NCBI GenBank assembly: GCA_964035575.1
Contig: OZ037849.1
Span: 1,240,001 to 1,304,000, forward strand
DNA length: 64,000 nucleotides
Reading direction: 5' to 3'
Source of the DNA: Rhynchopus sp. YZ270_cl-10
Lineage: Eukaryota > Euglenozoa > Diplonemea > Diplonemida > Diplonemidae
Both the position numbers and the translations under genes were made by a program. Shown piece by piece: positions 22,401-30,252 of the stretch (position 1 is the first letter of the stretch; the number at the start of each line of letters is the position of its first letter). Below the pieces are notes generated by a model that was not told the origin of the DNA, did not search any database, and saw nothing but the letters and a program-made list of their open reading frames with translations.

Positions 22401-23846
22401 TCAGTGATGAATGAACTATCGACGGCAGTGACGATGTGCTGCTGGGGCCCCACCTACCTTACCCGTTCAGTGGACGCACTACTCACACTCTGCCTGAAGG
22501 CGCACGTAGCACACCCCCTCTCGAGTGTTATATGCAGGACGTTCAGAGCTTACGCCGCCAGTGTGGAACGCAACGACGCCATACGCCAGAGGTGCATGAA
22601 AATCAGAGAGAGGTACGAGACCCTGGCCGCAAAGGGTACACCTATGCATGCAGTTGGTCCAGTGGGGACTGTCCTCGCCGCCTCCCGCAGATGTGGCGTG
22701 AGCTGGGACCCTGAGATGAAGGCAGTGACGTCTACGTCTGCAACCACGAAGACTACCCCCATCATCGATACAGACAAAGCCAAGAGGGCCCATGAAGTGC
22801 GAGTTCTGGCGCGTACGGCGGTCTGGGATGATCTGCAGAGTAAACGCCCTACGTACGACGGCATAAACGACGGCATTGACACCCGAGCCACCAATGCCCT
22901 GTGGCGCAATCTACAATACCACGACCCCCTCAAGGCTTTCCGGATGCGACGTGTTCTGTGTGGCGGAATCCTCTTCTGCCATCCAGCAGGGCTCAAACGC
23001 AGTGGCTTCCCCGAGGCGGACTTCAGCGATAAATGCCCCTTATGCCTCGTCCAGGTTACATGCCACACACGCCACCTACTGTGGCACTGCAGCATAGTGC
23101 ACACACCAGCGTTCACTGCCCTACATGAGTCGGCCATCAGCCTCTATGGCAAAGGGCTTCCCACCTGCTTTGTGCTGCACGGCATTGTACCCTCCAATGT
23201 GAGCAAGGTAACGGTGAAGGCGGTACAGTCTCTTCTCCTCGATGCCGTCACCACGATCGACACAACCCTCTCAAAAGCTGTGGATGTGGCCCCGGCTGTA
23301 CATCCTTGGGATCTCACATTTGCTGCCTCCAAACGGGATACCCCCTTCCGCACATATCTGACCAAGCTGCAACCTAGTTTTTCCTCCACCTATAGGGAGG
23401 CGTTCACTTTGAAAGCTTTCCTGTGGTGGGTGATTACGCTCGAGTGGAGCAAAGAACCCCGCGACGTGTCGTGTGTCGAGCTCGCGGTCGACTTCGAATT
23501 GCGCACAAGGGTCTTCCTCGCCAAACAGACCTCTAATATCCGCGAGCGTGGGCGGGCCATGCAAAGGCTCATCGTCAAGACCAACATGCGGGCTTTAACA
23601 GCGAAACTCCGCCGCGCCCCATTCCCGGGTGTGAAAAAGGATCGTGTGCACTCCCTCCGTTCCGTCGGCGCCCCAGCGCTCATTGGATTCAGCAGACGCC
23701 CAGTGTTGTGTGCTAAAACACGTGCTTTTCTTGAATCTTTAAATCATGTTGTCCCCCCTTCCCGGTCAGGGTGGGGTAATGAATGTATACCTGCTTACAG
23801 CTTCCCTGTAAACCAATCCCAAGCGCAACACTCCGGGGTTCGATAA
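19437..23846 (+). CDS. LINE ORF2: endonuclease and reverse transcriptase
   Basis: The frame is open for 1,469 codons directly after the ORF1 stop, with no ATG until 19824. It begins with a Ser-rich linker (19545-19675). The endonuclease follows with NCTSL (19722), LQET (catalytic Glu 19791), GDLN (Asp 20190), RIDYILLN and SHKSV (His 20415). The reverse transcriptase has LDFAKCFD (Asp 21735), GILQGCPLS and FADD (Asp pair 22014-22019). Near 23035 CPLC followed by HLLWHC suggests a zinc knuckle. A C-terminal region of about 250 residues includes VELAVDFELRT. Motifs 1 and 2 of the endonuclease lie upstream of the first ATG, so a normal AUG start cannot give a whole enzyme. Confidence 0.88.
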   Translation, partial: RSEKRDPESLAAHNYEQLPRECIETRPGPRHFPNRASTSSSSSSSFSPRPFFPPSLSDTSSSSASSSSSSSSTDRSSSSRTCCSDAENTLTLTTINCTSLQNYAHTIRDLQCDIVCLQETKLTESKIFEMQDFFTTVWSPEWGPPMDGALVHGIRSPHIGERGGVATMLKRPGIMFLDTELTSSLKPTLRKRVVHTRVALGSGRLFLHVVNVYAPSGDTPRATVASREELLHTVLVKFREALGNVPLIVCGDLNTDVERSPTLRKALANDWCDVALLGNTGDDGKPPVTFTRKDSAGTRIDYILLNSVAAHAIHSCWTQSINCIPSHKSVNVRLCLSVFTESTLRYTIPKQMPELGIVVNAETVGRNLLRQHNCAAALASGDIDDAWEAIALAGEGFLLLAAKAAGDTLSKGFCGRSKVPQPVLKPMCAPTRPASVGGSSPRQDQLAKFEYKLTDLIAKTESCPGGVMENPVRNAWGKVFRTAITLKLLRSEETTIPPALEKQLQILNSLLDKSKMLINLEIRNTRLQREKQYTTKLKVDFSSERRKLTAWCMGKQGVPISALRGEDGVLTANHREMDKLLRDEWKSVFNLYDHDHPEPTLTSFEQRFGSFVAHSPMSLDPLSGADLRRTLDKKGKRTDACGTDGWRSLELHAMPLCILDGFARVFNAIETNGVWPQALLTALVTLLPKGEDQSPLKLRPVTVTSAVYRLWACARLQAVQQWQEQWVHPSQHGFRPKHSTNDVLYDVFTQMEDALLGGEPLHGLALDFAKCFDRVPQGLTLDLVEKMGLHPRIMTPLRAMYAKLRRRFKLPSGVGEAYSVTNGILQGCPLSVVLINALISVLTHCVTAEIPEAFVRSFADDAYLLSRHSEASVGACLLRVEDFCRITGMRLNMAKTFAFSSLKNHKCKLKSEDNHVFQTTESLRSLGVMMYSSLRRKGRYNATVYQSAVRALSCLGATPLSFSQKVSIATSAILPSVLYESAFNMPPRSVMNELSTAVTMCCWGPTYLTRSVDALLTLCLKAHVAHPLSSVICRTFRAYAASVERNDAIRQRCMKIRERYETLAAKGTPMHAVGPVGTVLAASRRCGVSWDPEMKAVTSTSATTKTTPIIDTDKAKRAHEVRVLARTAVWDDLQSKRPTYDGINDGIDTRATNALWRNLQYHDPLKAFRMRRVLCGGILFCHPAGLKRSGFPEADFSDKCPLCLVQVTCHTRHLLWHCSIVHTPAFTALHESAISLYGKGLPTCFVLHGIVPSNVSKVTVKAVQSLLLDAVTTIDTTLSKAVDVAPAVHPWDLTFAASKRDTPFRTYLTKLQPSFSSTYREAFTLKAFLWWVITLEWSKEPRDVSCVELAVDFELRTRVFLAKQTSNIRERGRAMQRLIVKTNMRALTAKLRRAPFPGVKKDRVHSLRSVGAPALIGFSRRPVLCAKTRAFLESLNHVVPPSRSGWGNECIPAYSFPVNQSQAQHSGVR

Positions 23847-23857
23847 CCCACGGAGTG
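23829..23857 (+). other. Stem-loop enclosing the ORF2 stop codon
   Basis: CACTCCG pairs with CGGAGTG, and GGGTT with AACCC inside it, with one unpaired A and loop CGAT. This gives 12 base pairs. The TAA stop (23844-23846) lies at the loop edge. A strong hairpin at a LINE 3' end fits recognition by its reverse transcriptase; its core GGTTCGATAACC also looks like a tRNA T-arm. Confidence 0.6.
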
Positions 23858-24081
23858 CCAGTGCCTGCGTCCCAGAGGCGTTTGCACTATCAACTTCACT
23901 TTATTCTCCCCTCATCACACTTCGCGGAAAACTCTTTTTTCGTTTGCGAGTTTGTTTTGCGTCTTCCGCAGTTTACAAACTTTGTTTCATGGTATCACCT
24001 GTGATCCAGTTTCCATGGATAGGCATGAAAAGGGGCAGCACACAGGTGGTTCTTCCGTGCTGGGTACAGGGGTGTGATACC

Positions 24082-26236
24082 ATGCAGTACTTTCGCGATA
24101 TGCTGTCGCTGGACGGAAAGCTGAGCAAGAACGAGGCAGAACGCCGCAAGCAGTGCTTTGTGTGGTCGTTTATATGCGTGTTTGTGACGCTGCTATACCT
24201 GCTGGCTACGCTCCGCAAGCAGTTGGCGCAGAAGTCCTTTCTGGCCGGGGCAGTGCTGGTGACAATTGGATTCGGCTCTGTTGTTGGTACAGTCCTCCGC
24301 AAGGCAGAGTTGTCCGAAAGGCTTGTGGCGGGCTCGATGTACGTAGCAGCCGTCGGCATTCTCCTGTGGGATTTGAACGCACGTACCCTCTCTTCGAGTC
24401 GTTGGCCACTGCTCGTTGTTATTGTGGACTTCATGCTTATCATGAGGGTGCCCACACGGTACAGCACAGGTCTTGTCGGGTTGATAGTGGTGTGGTTGGT
24501 GCTGCTTGGTGTTGAGGAGAGCTTCAGGTTTGGTCTGTTCGATTTGCCTGGGTTGTCAGAGCAGGAGGGTGAGTACGGGAGGGTGGCAGTAAGAGACGCT
24601 CAGCACATCTGTGCCGGCGATCCCCTGCCTTGTGCACAGTCCTTCCCGCCACCTCTCCTGATATCAGCGGTTTCGGTCTTTGTGATGGACTTCATCATAA
24701 CACGTGGTTTCGCAAATGAAGTGCTGAAGGAGCAGGCATCAATGGAGAAGACAATCAACGCTGTGCAGGAGATTGCGTCGTTGCTCGCAAAGTACGACGT
24801 GGAAGGTGTGGCACGGATGCTTGCGGCACGTGGCTCAGAGCTGCCTGAGGAGATGTACGAGACGCTGCAGACAATGGAGCAGAACCTGCGCCGCTACAAG
24901 CCCTACCTCCCTGCTGCGCTGTTTGACGAGATGGAGGAAGAGGGTGACAGGGAAAAGAAGAGTCTATTGCAACGGTTGTCTGTGGCACCACCCGGGCTAA
25001 CAAGCGAGACAGCGACAATTGTGTTCACAGACATACGTGCATCAACATCGATGGGAACATGCACCTGAAGGGATGCGTGCTGGGCTGAAGATCCACAACA
25101 CCGTCATGCGCGAGGTGATGCAGATGTTTGGTGGGTACGAAGTCAAAACCATCGGTGATGCCTTCATGGTTGCCTTCACATCAACAGAGGACGGAGTGAA
25201 CTTCGGTCTGCGTGTGCACGAACTCCTGCGTGAAGCTGTCTGGCCTGATTCACTACTTGAGGATGCACCAATCTGTGCTGAACAGGGACCACTTTGGGGA
25301 GGACTGACTGTGCGCATTGGTGTGAACACAGGCCCTGTGACAATGGAACTGAGCGTACTGACGGGACGGACAGACTACTTTGGCCACACAGTGAACGTTG
25401 CTGCACGCCTTGAGAGCACATGCAAGCCTGGTGCTGTGGCTGTGCCTTCTGACCTGTACACATCTGAGTGCAGGTCTTGCTCTGCTGTTGTTGGGGATGC
25501 GGAGGCACTGGACTTGAAGGGTGTGTCTGGGACAACGTTTGTGTGTTGTGTGTGGCCTTTGTCACTTGCGGGTCGCAAGCACAGTCCCCTCCAAGAACCT
25601 GTTGTGCTGAAAGGGCCATCCGTTCGTGAGTTCGAAGCTTCCCTCAGCTTGAGATCCAACGCAAGTTCAGTTTTGGGTCACACGATGTCTGGATACGGCA
25701 ACGCTGCGACACTTCCCATTGAGGCAACTGTTGGCACTGTGCATCTTGCCGTTGGTGACGAGTGTGACCCTTCAGCACTGCACAACCTGAGCCTTGCCCT
25801 GACGACCCTCACAGTGGCACTGGACCAGAACGGTGGGACCTTGGTGACGCTGCTTGGGAGCCGTGTCTGTGTTGGGTGGAACCTGACCCGGCCAGCACCT
25901 GCACACATGGAGAACGCAGTGCGCTTTGCACAACGCCTTTTGGGGACTGCAGTGCTGTCTGGTGCAGGGCTTGTGACGGGTTCGGTGCAGCACGGAGATG
26001 TTGGTGCTCGGAAGCAACGCTTTGTGACTGTGATGGGGCAGACTGTGTACCGGAGCTGGGCGCTGTGCGACACGGCACGGGAGGGGAGGCAGTGTTTGTA
26101 CGAACCTCCGTTGGGGACTGTGCTTCCTGCTGCGTTGAAGTCTGCACTGCAGGCTGAGGGCAAAGCACATGATGGGTTGAACCAGGTCCTGCCGCAACGA
26201 AAATGCAGCTCGTTTGAAGGAAAGGATGTAATGTGA
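24082..26236 (+). pseudogene. Adenylate cyclase copy D with one 2-base deletion
   Basis: The start is MQYFRDMLSLDGKLS at 24082. The protein has six hydrophobic helices, the EESFRFGLFDLPG motif, the linker ending RRYKPYLPAALF, the catalytic domain and the degenerate second domain. The membrane half is closest to copy B (LWDLNARTLSSSRWPLL), but clearly diverged. Compared with A-C, two bases (CT) are missing near 25051, between FTDIRAST and EHAPEGM, which shifts the frame so that the first reading ends at 25066-25068. Downstream the frame is intact to 26236 with all catalytic residues present. It is a recently broken gene or a sequencing error. Confidence 0.87.
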
Positions 26237-26612
26237 ATACTGTTGTGCCAGCATTCCTGCTGGTGCACACTATCAACAAATTTTCAAAACCTTACTACCG
26301 TAAGCGTTAAATATATGGTGTTCTCAACACGGTAAATCGAAAAAGTTCCTGACGATTCCAGAATTTGATGTGTTTTTACCCACAGAGTACTTTAACGGTA
26401 CTTAGTGGTGTTTGGTTCACCGCACGTATTTTGCTAACTTTGGATTTTATGAGCCCTACAGGTTGTCAACGATCTGTGTGGTGCAAAGTGAGATGAGTCA
26501 AAAGGAAATAAATGTGTGATTAAATAATTGCAACGTTGCATTTCCTGTCGGTTTCAAATCTCACTATAATCCGGGGGAACTAATAATGGAACTTAAAATT
26601 CGATTTTTTTTT
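26237..26612 (+). repeat. 3' flank of copy D, uninterrupted version of the copy C flank
   Basis: Collinear with 9475-9547 plus 10500-10795. It serves as the empty site for the element inserted downstream of copy C. Confidence 0.85.
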
Positions 26613-26619
26613 AAAATAG

Positions 26620-26800
26620 TAAACACGTAGTATTTGACAAAATGCTCGAGATCCTCGTGAAAAGTCGCGCGTCTACGTATCTTCCCCGCTTGTTTTCCGT
26701 TAACTTCTATTTTATCAAAAAATATTCCCACGTTCTCTTTTCCCCCCTGTGCTCCACGACACTTTCTGTACTTCAGGCAAACACATTCATATCGTGAATC
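26620..26800 (+). repeat. Dispersed repeat (GTATTTGACAAAATGCTCGAG family), copy 1
   Basis: A block with GTATTTGACAAAATGCTCGA, CTCGTGAAA and CTGTGCTCCACGAC recurs at 35604-35770 and, shorter, at 56260-56370. Copies lie downstream of cyclase D and of two surface-protein genes, so it is a mobile or duplicated segment. No coding content is clear. Confidence 0.65.
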
Positions 26801-27326
26801 AAGTCGAAGAAAAAGAAGAAAATATAATTATGGAAGCGAACAACAAACAACTTTTATTTTTCCTCTTCCCGTTTAGTCTTTTGAGCTCTCGAGCATTTTT
26901 GAATATTATTATCAAGGTTACTTGACAATAGGAAATAGAGACGACGGAAGGCGTGTCCGCCAGCTTGTGTTTTCTCACTCACTGTTTCCATTACACAACA
27001 CTTCGGCGAAAAAAAAACACATCAAGCTTGCGGAGCGATAAACGAACAAACGTTGTTTTTCATTGTTTTCTTTTTGTTCAATAACCTGAAGTTGGGTTCT
27101 ATGTTTTTTTTCTACTTCTGAGGGCGTTTTTTTGAGGGTCTTCTTCTCTCCGTTCATTCTTGAACTTCGATGGGAAACCATTTTACCACTTTCTACTTTC
27201 AATGACACACAAAAGCCAACATACCCACACCCCCTCCACAACCTTTCACAACCTTTCACAACGCAATACTCGCCCTGAATACTCCTTTCACAGACCCCCC
27301 CATCCCCTCCTCTCCCTCCGCTTCCG

Positions 27327-28253
27327 ATGTCCACAGACGCCAGCTACGCTGCAGCCATCTCCGCTGCTGCGTCTGCTGTGTCTTCTGCCGATGTCCTTGT
27401 AGTCAACACAGGAGCAGGAATGGGTGTTGCAAGCGGCCTAGGGACGTTCCGTGGTGCAGCTGCTGGGGTGTGGCCACCTTTGGCGGGGCTAGGGTTGGAC
27501 TTCACAGATATGTCGTGCCCTGATCGGTTCGATGCTGATGATGAGTTCGGACCTACCCTGGCATGGTCGTTCTGGAAGTTCCGGCACGACGCTTACACGA
27601 ACAGCACACCTCATGAAGGGTACAGCACTATCATCCGCTGGTGCAATGCGACCCCCAAAAGCTTCTGCGTCACATCAAACATCGACGGCCACTGGGAGGC
27701 CGCAGGGTTTCCTCCGGAACGCATCTGCGAGGTGCATGGGTCGGTCCGGTTTTCGCAGTGCATCAAAAACGGTCCTAAGGAGTGTCCTTCTGCAGGAGCA
27801 ATATGGAAGACGGATAAAGCGGAAATCAACGCCCTACAGGTGGACCCAGAGACAGGAAAGGTGGTGTCGCCACTGCCAAAGTGTGGTGGGTGTGGCGGTC
27901 TGGCAAGACCGAATGTCGTGATGTTCGGGGATTGGACCGTGGTAGGCGGGCGTATCAATGCGATGGGGGATGCATACAATGCGTTCATGGCAGACGCGGT
28001 GGGTGATGGGGGTGCTGGTGTGAAGAAGGTGGTGGTGCTCGAGATCGGCGCAGGTGTAGCAGTCAGCACGATCCGTTCCAGCTCCCGCTCCCTCTGCCAT
28101 CGTGCGGCGGAGGTAGGCCACGAGACAACCCTGATCAGAATAAACCCCGAGCATCCAAGCTGTGACGAGATCTACTCTAGTGTCAAGTGCATTCCAATCG
28201 CCAAAGGCACCGAAGCCATCGCTGCGATTGATGCAGAAGTGAAGCGGCGTTAA
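27327..28253 (+). CDS. Sir2-like NAD-dependent deacylase
   Basis: This 308-residue protein has the sirtuin fold motifs in order: NTGAGMGVASGLGTFRG (residues about 26-42, NAD binding), TSNIDGHW (N118, D120), EVHGS with the catalytic H137, Cys residues C145 and C153 then C186 and C189 (KCGGCGG), ARPNVVMFGDW, EIGAGVAVST and IRINPEHP. It belongs to the branch with GAGMG and FGDW rather than the classic GAGxS/FGE sirtuins. Oddities: the usual PDFRG is GTFRG, and the first zinc Cys pair is spaced by seven residues rather than two. It may act on proteins or small substrates; the substrate cannot be told. The start follows a long pyrimidine tract. It has no functional link to the neighbours. Confidence 0.88.
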   Translation: MSTDASYAAAISAAASAVSSADVLVVNTGAGMGVASGLGTFRGAAAGVWPPLAGLGLDFTDMSCPDRFDADDEFGPTLAWSFWKFRHDAYTNSTPHEGYSTIIRWCNATPKSFCVTSNIDGHWEAAGFPPERICEVHGSVRFSQCIKNGPKECPSAGAIWKTDKAEINALQVDPETGKVVSPLPKCGGCGGLARPNVVMFGDWTVVGGRINAMGDAYNAFMADAVGDGGAGVKKVVVLEIGAGVAVSTIRSSSRSLCHRAAEVGHETTLIRINPEHPSCDEIYSSVKCIPIAKGTEAIAAIDAEVKRR

Positions 28254-29146
28254 ACGATATTTTAATTTTAAAAATTCCCCATTTTTTTTAAAACCCTAAC
28301 GATTGATCTCGGACAAAAAATAAAGAAGCATTTTTTTCTCTCTGAAAATTTTCCTAACTTTTGCGGCCAGTAATGAGATACCAATCTGGCTGTTCAACGG
28401 GGGGAGGAAATGCTTATTGTCACCAACAGAGATCAGATGGTTACTGTTGTCCAGCTTCGTATGATGTATCGTGCGATCTTGGGTAATGTAGCCACTTCGA
28501 ACCCCTTTGCCCGTTTTGTGACTTCCCTTTTTGAAACTTTTTTGTTCCTTTTTGCACATTTTTGCACACTGTTGTTGGCCACAGGTACTTGTGTTTTCAT
28601 CCTAGCTGGCATCGTGGACACTCACTTTCGTATATAAGAGAAAACCAACGCAGGAGCTTTTTATCGGAAACTTTTTTCGTCTCTGCCAACACACAAAAAA
28701 TACTTTGAAAAGAGAAAGTTTTTGAAGTAAAAAAGAAGAGGTTCCAAATACATCGCATACTTTATGGCTTGCAAGCAGTTTTTCATTCGTTCATTCATTC
28801 ATTGAGTGTAATCACACAGCAATGAAATGGTTGCACCATAGACTGGTGTATGCTCTGTTGTCCCGCCAGGTGTTGTACTGTTCACACCTTTTTTGCAACT
28901 CTCTCGGATAGAATGAGCAACAGCCAGTTGGATTTTGGTCAGATGTAAACCACGAAATGGATGGTTGGGGTCCACCCCGGTACAGCCGGTCATGTACCAA
29001 GGTACACTTTCACGAGAGAATACATCCTTATTCCCACCGGTCACCGGTGTATTTCACGTCAACTTTGGTAGAGTTTGTTGATATACCCACCACGCCACAC
29101 CACACCACACATGAGAAATAATTAGGAATAACAAAGCGACGCAGTC
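28254..29146. other. Intergenic region before the surface-protein genes
   Basis: No gene supported. Parts resemble other upstream regions: 28570-28620 is similar to 2110-2160, 28638-28690 is similar to 46175-46235, and 28970-29025 is similar to 6888-6945. The last 60 bp carry CACCACACC repeats and GACGCAGTC before the ATG, a diverged form of the flank of the other family members. Confidence 0.55.
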
Positions 29147-29641
29147 ATGCGCAGTGCATCCATCATCCTCCTGCTCATCTCCCAGCAGCAGATTCGCGCA
29201 ACAGCACCTCCACCACCACGCGCGACATACTTGCCACCATCACCCGCTACATACCCTCCTGGTTGGAACCCGTGGCGGACCGTATCCCCCACTTCAGGGA
29301 CGATGTCCCCTTACCGTTGGACACAGACACCGCCATACCGGCCCCGGACACCTTATCCTTACCCCCCATCCCCATACGCAGATCTCCCCCCGGAGGATTC
29401 CAGTGGGGGTGGCGAGGGGGTGTCTCCGTTCTTGATTGCAGGATCGATAGTGGGCGGGCTGCTGCTGGTCGGTGGCCTGGTGGCGGCAGTGGTGATCTCA
29501 CAGAGTCAGGGGAGCGCTGCTGATCCTGCAGTGGGGACGGGGGTGGGCATTCCGGAGAATGTGTTCGGTGACACTGCAGGGCAAGATGTGGTTTTGAACG
29601 AGTGTGCAGAAGAGATGGGTGCGTGGGTGGCGATGGAGTGA
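29147..29641 (+). CDS. Surface-protein family member 1: minimal form without ectodomain modules
   Basis: 164 residues: a signal peptide (MRSASIILLLISQQQIRAT), a Pro/Thr/Tyr-rich stretch (about 20-85), an Asp/Ser/Gly spacer, a membrane span (about 92-117, including GGLLLVGGLVAAVVI) and the family's constant cytoplasmic tail with NVFGDTAGQDVVLNE. It has no CUB-like module at all. The protein would be an anchored Pro-rich stalk. It could be a natural short member or a deletion derivative in which recombination between Pro-rich linkers removed the modules. Its upstream flank differs from that of members 2-5. Confidence 0.8.
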   Translation: MRSASIILLLISQQQIRATAPPPPRATYLPPSPATYPPGWNPWRTVSPTSGTMSPYRWTQTPPYRPRTPYPYPPSPYADLPPEDSSGGGEGVSPFLIAGSIVGGLLLVGGLVAAVVISQSQGSAADPAVGTGVGIPENVFGDTAGQDVVLNECAEEMGAWVAME

Positions 29642-30029
29642 CCCCACGGGTGGCAGGAAGCTTAGTGATGACTTGTGCACCACAGGCTGACAGCCATCTT
29701 TCTTTTTTATTGACTCTTCTCCCACTTTCCAGACAGGTGTCTAAAGAGATGTTTGTCCTGTTCATTTCTGTGTTCTGTTTCGTTCTGTCTGTATTTTCGT
29801 TAGTTTTGACAACGCACTAGGGTATCCTGTGCAGAAACCTTTTCTACAGGAATGCATCTGCTTGGTTCGTTATCTAGGGATAACACTGCGAATCAAGGAA
29901 AGCAAACAATATTTTTGTCTTGATCAATAAAACAACACCAGAATGCAGAGTCCTGCGTCGAGCAGCGTGTTGTCCAATTGCATCAAGCAAAAAATGAAAA
30001 AGAATCCAAAACAAAAGAAAACGTTGGAG

Positions 30030-30252
30030 TGTACCATACCGACAAGAAAGTAAGAGTTCCCACCTTTGACGCTACCTCCAGTGTGAGATCTCTGCACAGC
30101 TGAGGGCTTCAGTTCTACACCTTTCTGTTAAGGTGCAGCCTGGTGCACGGTGACATGCACACAATGCTCAACAAGAGACTCTGAACCTCCCCTTGCACAG
30201 TGTCCTCTTAGTTGATATCCCACCACACCACACCACAACAGGCGACACAGTC
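30030..30252 (+). promoter_or_regulatory. Conserved 5' module of surface-protein gene 2
   Basis: About 220 bp nearly identical before members 2, 3, 4 and 5. It includes a pyrimidine tract and AG (CCTCCCCTTGCACAG, TCCTCTTAG) 50-65 bp before the ATG, suited to be a splice or spliced-leader acceptor, and a CCACACCACACCACAACAGG stretch just before the start. Promoter elements are not recognisable. Confidence 0.5.

Larger units (their letters stand above)
17300..23900 (+). mobile_element. Nearly full-length LINE with apurinic-type endonuclease
   Basis: A non-LTR retrotransposon with ORF1 (17517-19436) and ORF2 (19437-23846) in one frame, then a strong hairpin. Its outer borders are approximate. 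Beyond 23905 the sequence resembles the upstream region of other cyclase copies (compare 2868-2905), so the element ends before that. It contains endonuclease and reverse transcriptase but, unlike the element at 12.4 kb, no RNase H motif. No poly(A) tail is visible. It sits just upstream of cyclase copy D. Confidence 0.85.

Noticed and set aside
23829-23860. Possible tRNA T-arm and acceptor end
   Set aside because: The GGTTCGATAACC motif is there, but no D-arm, anticodon arm or matching 5' acceptor strand precedes it; a simple hairpin explains it better.
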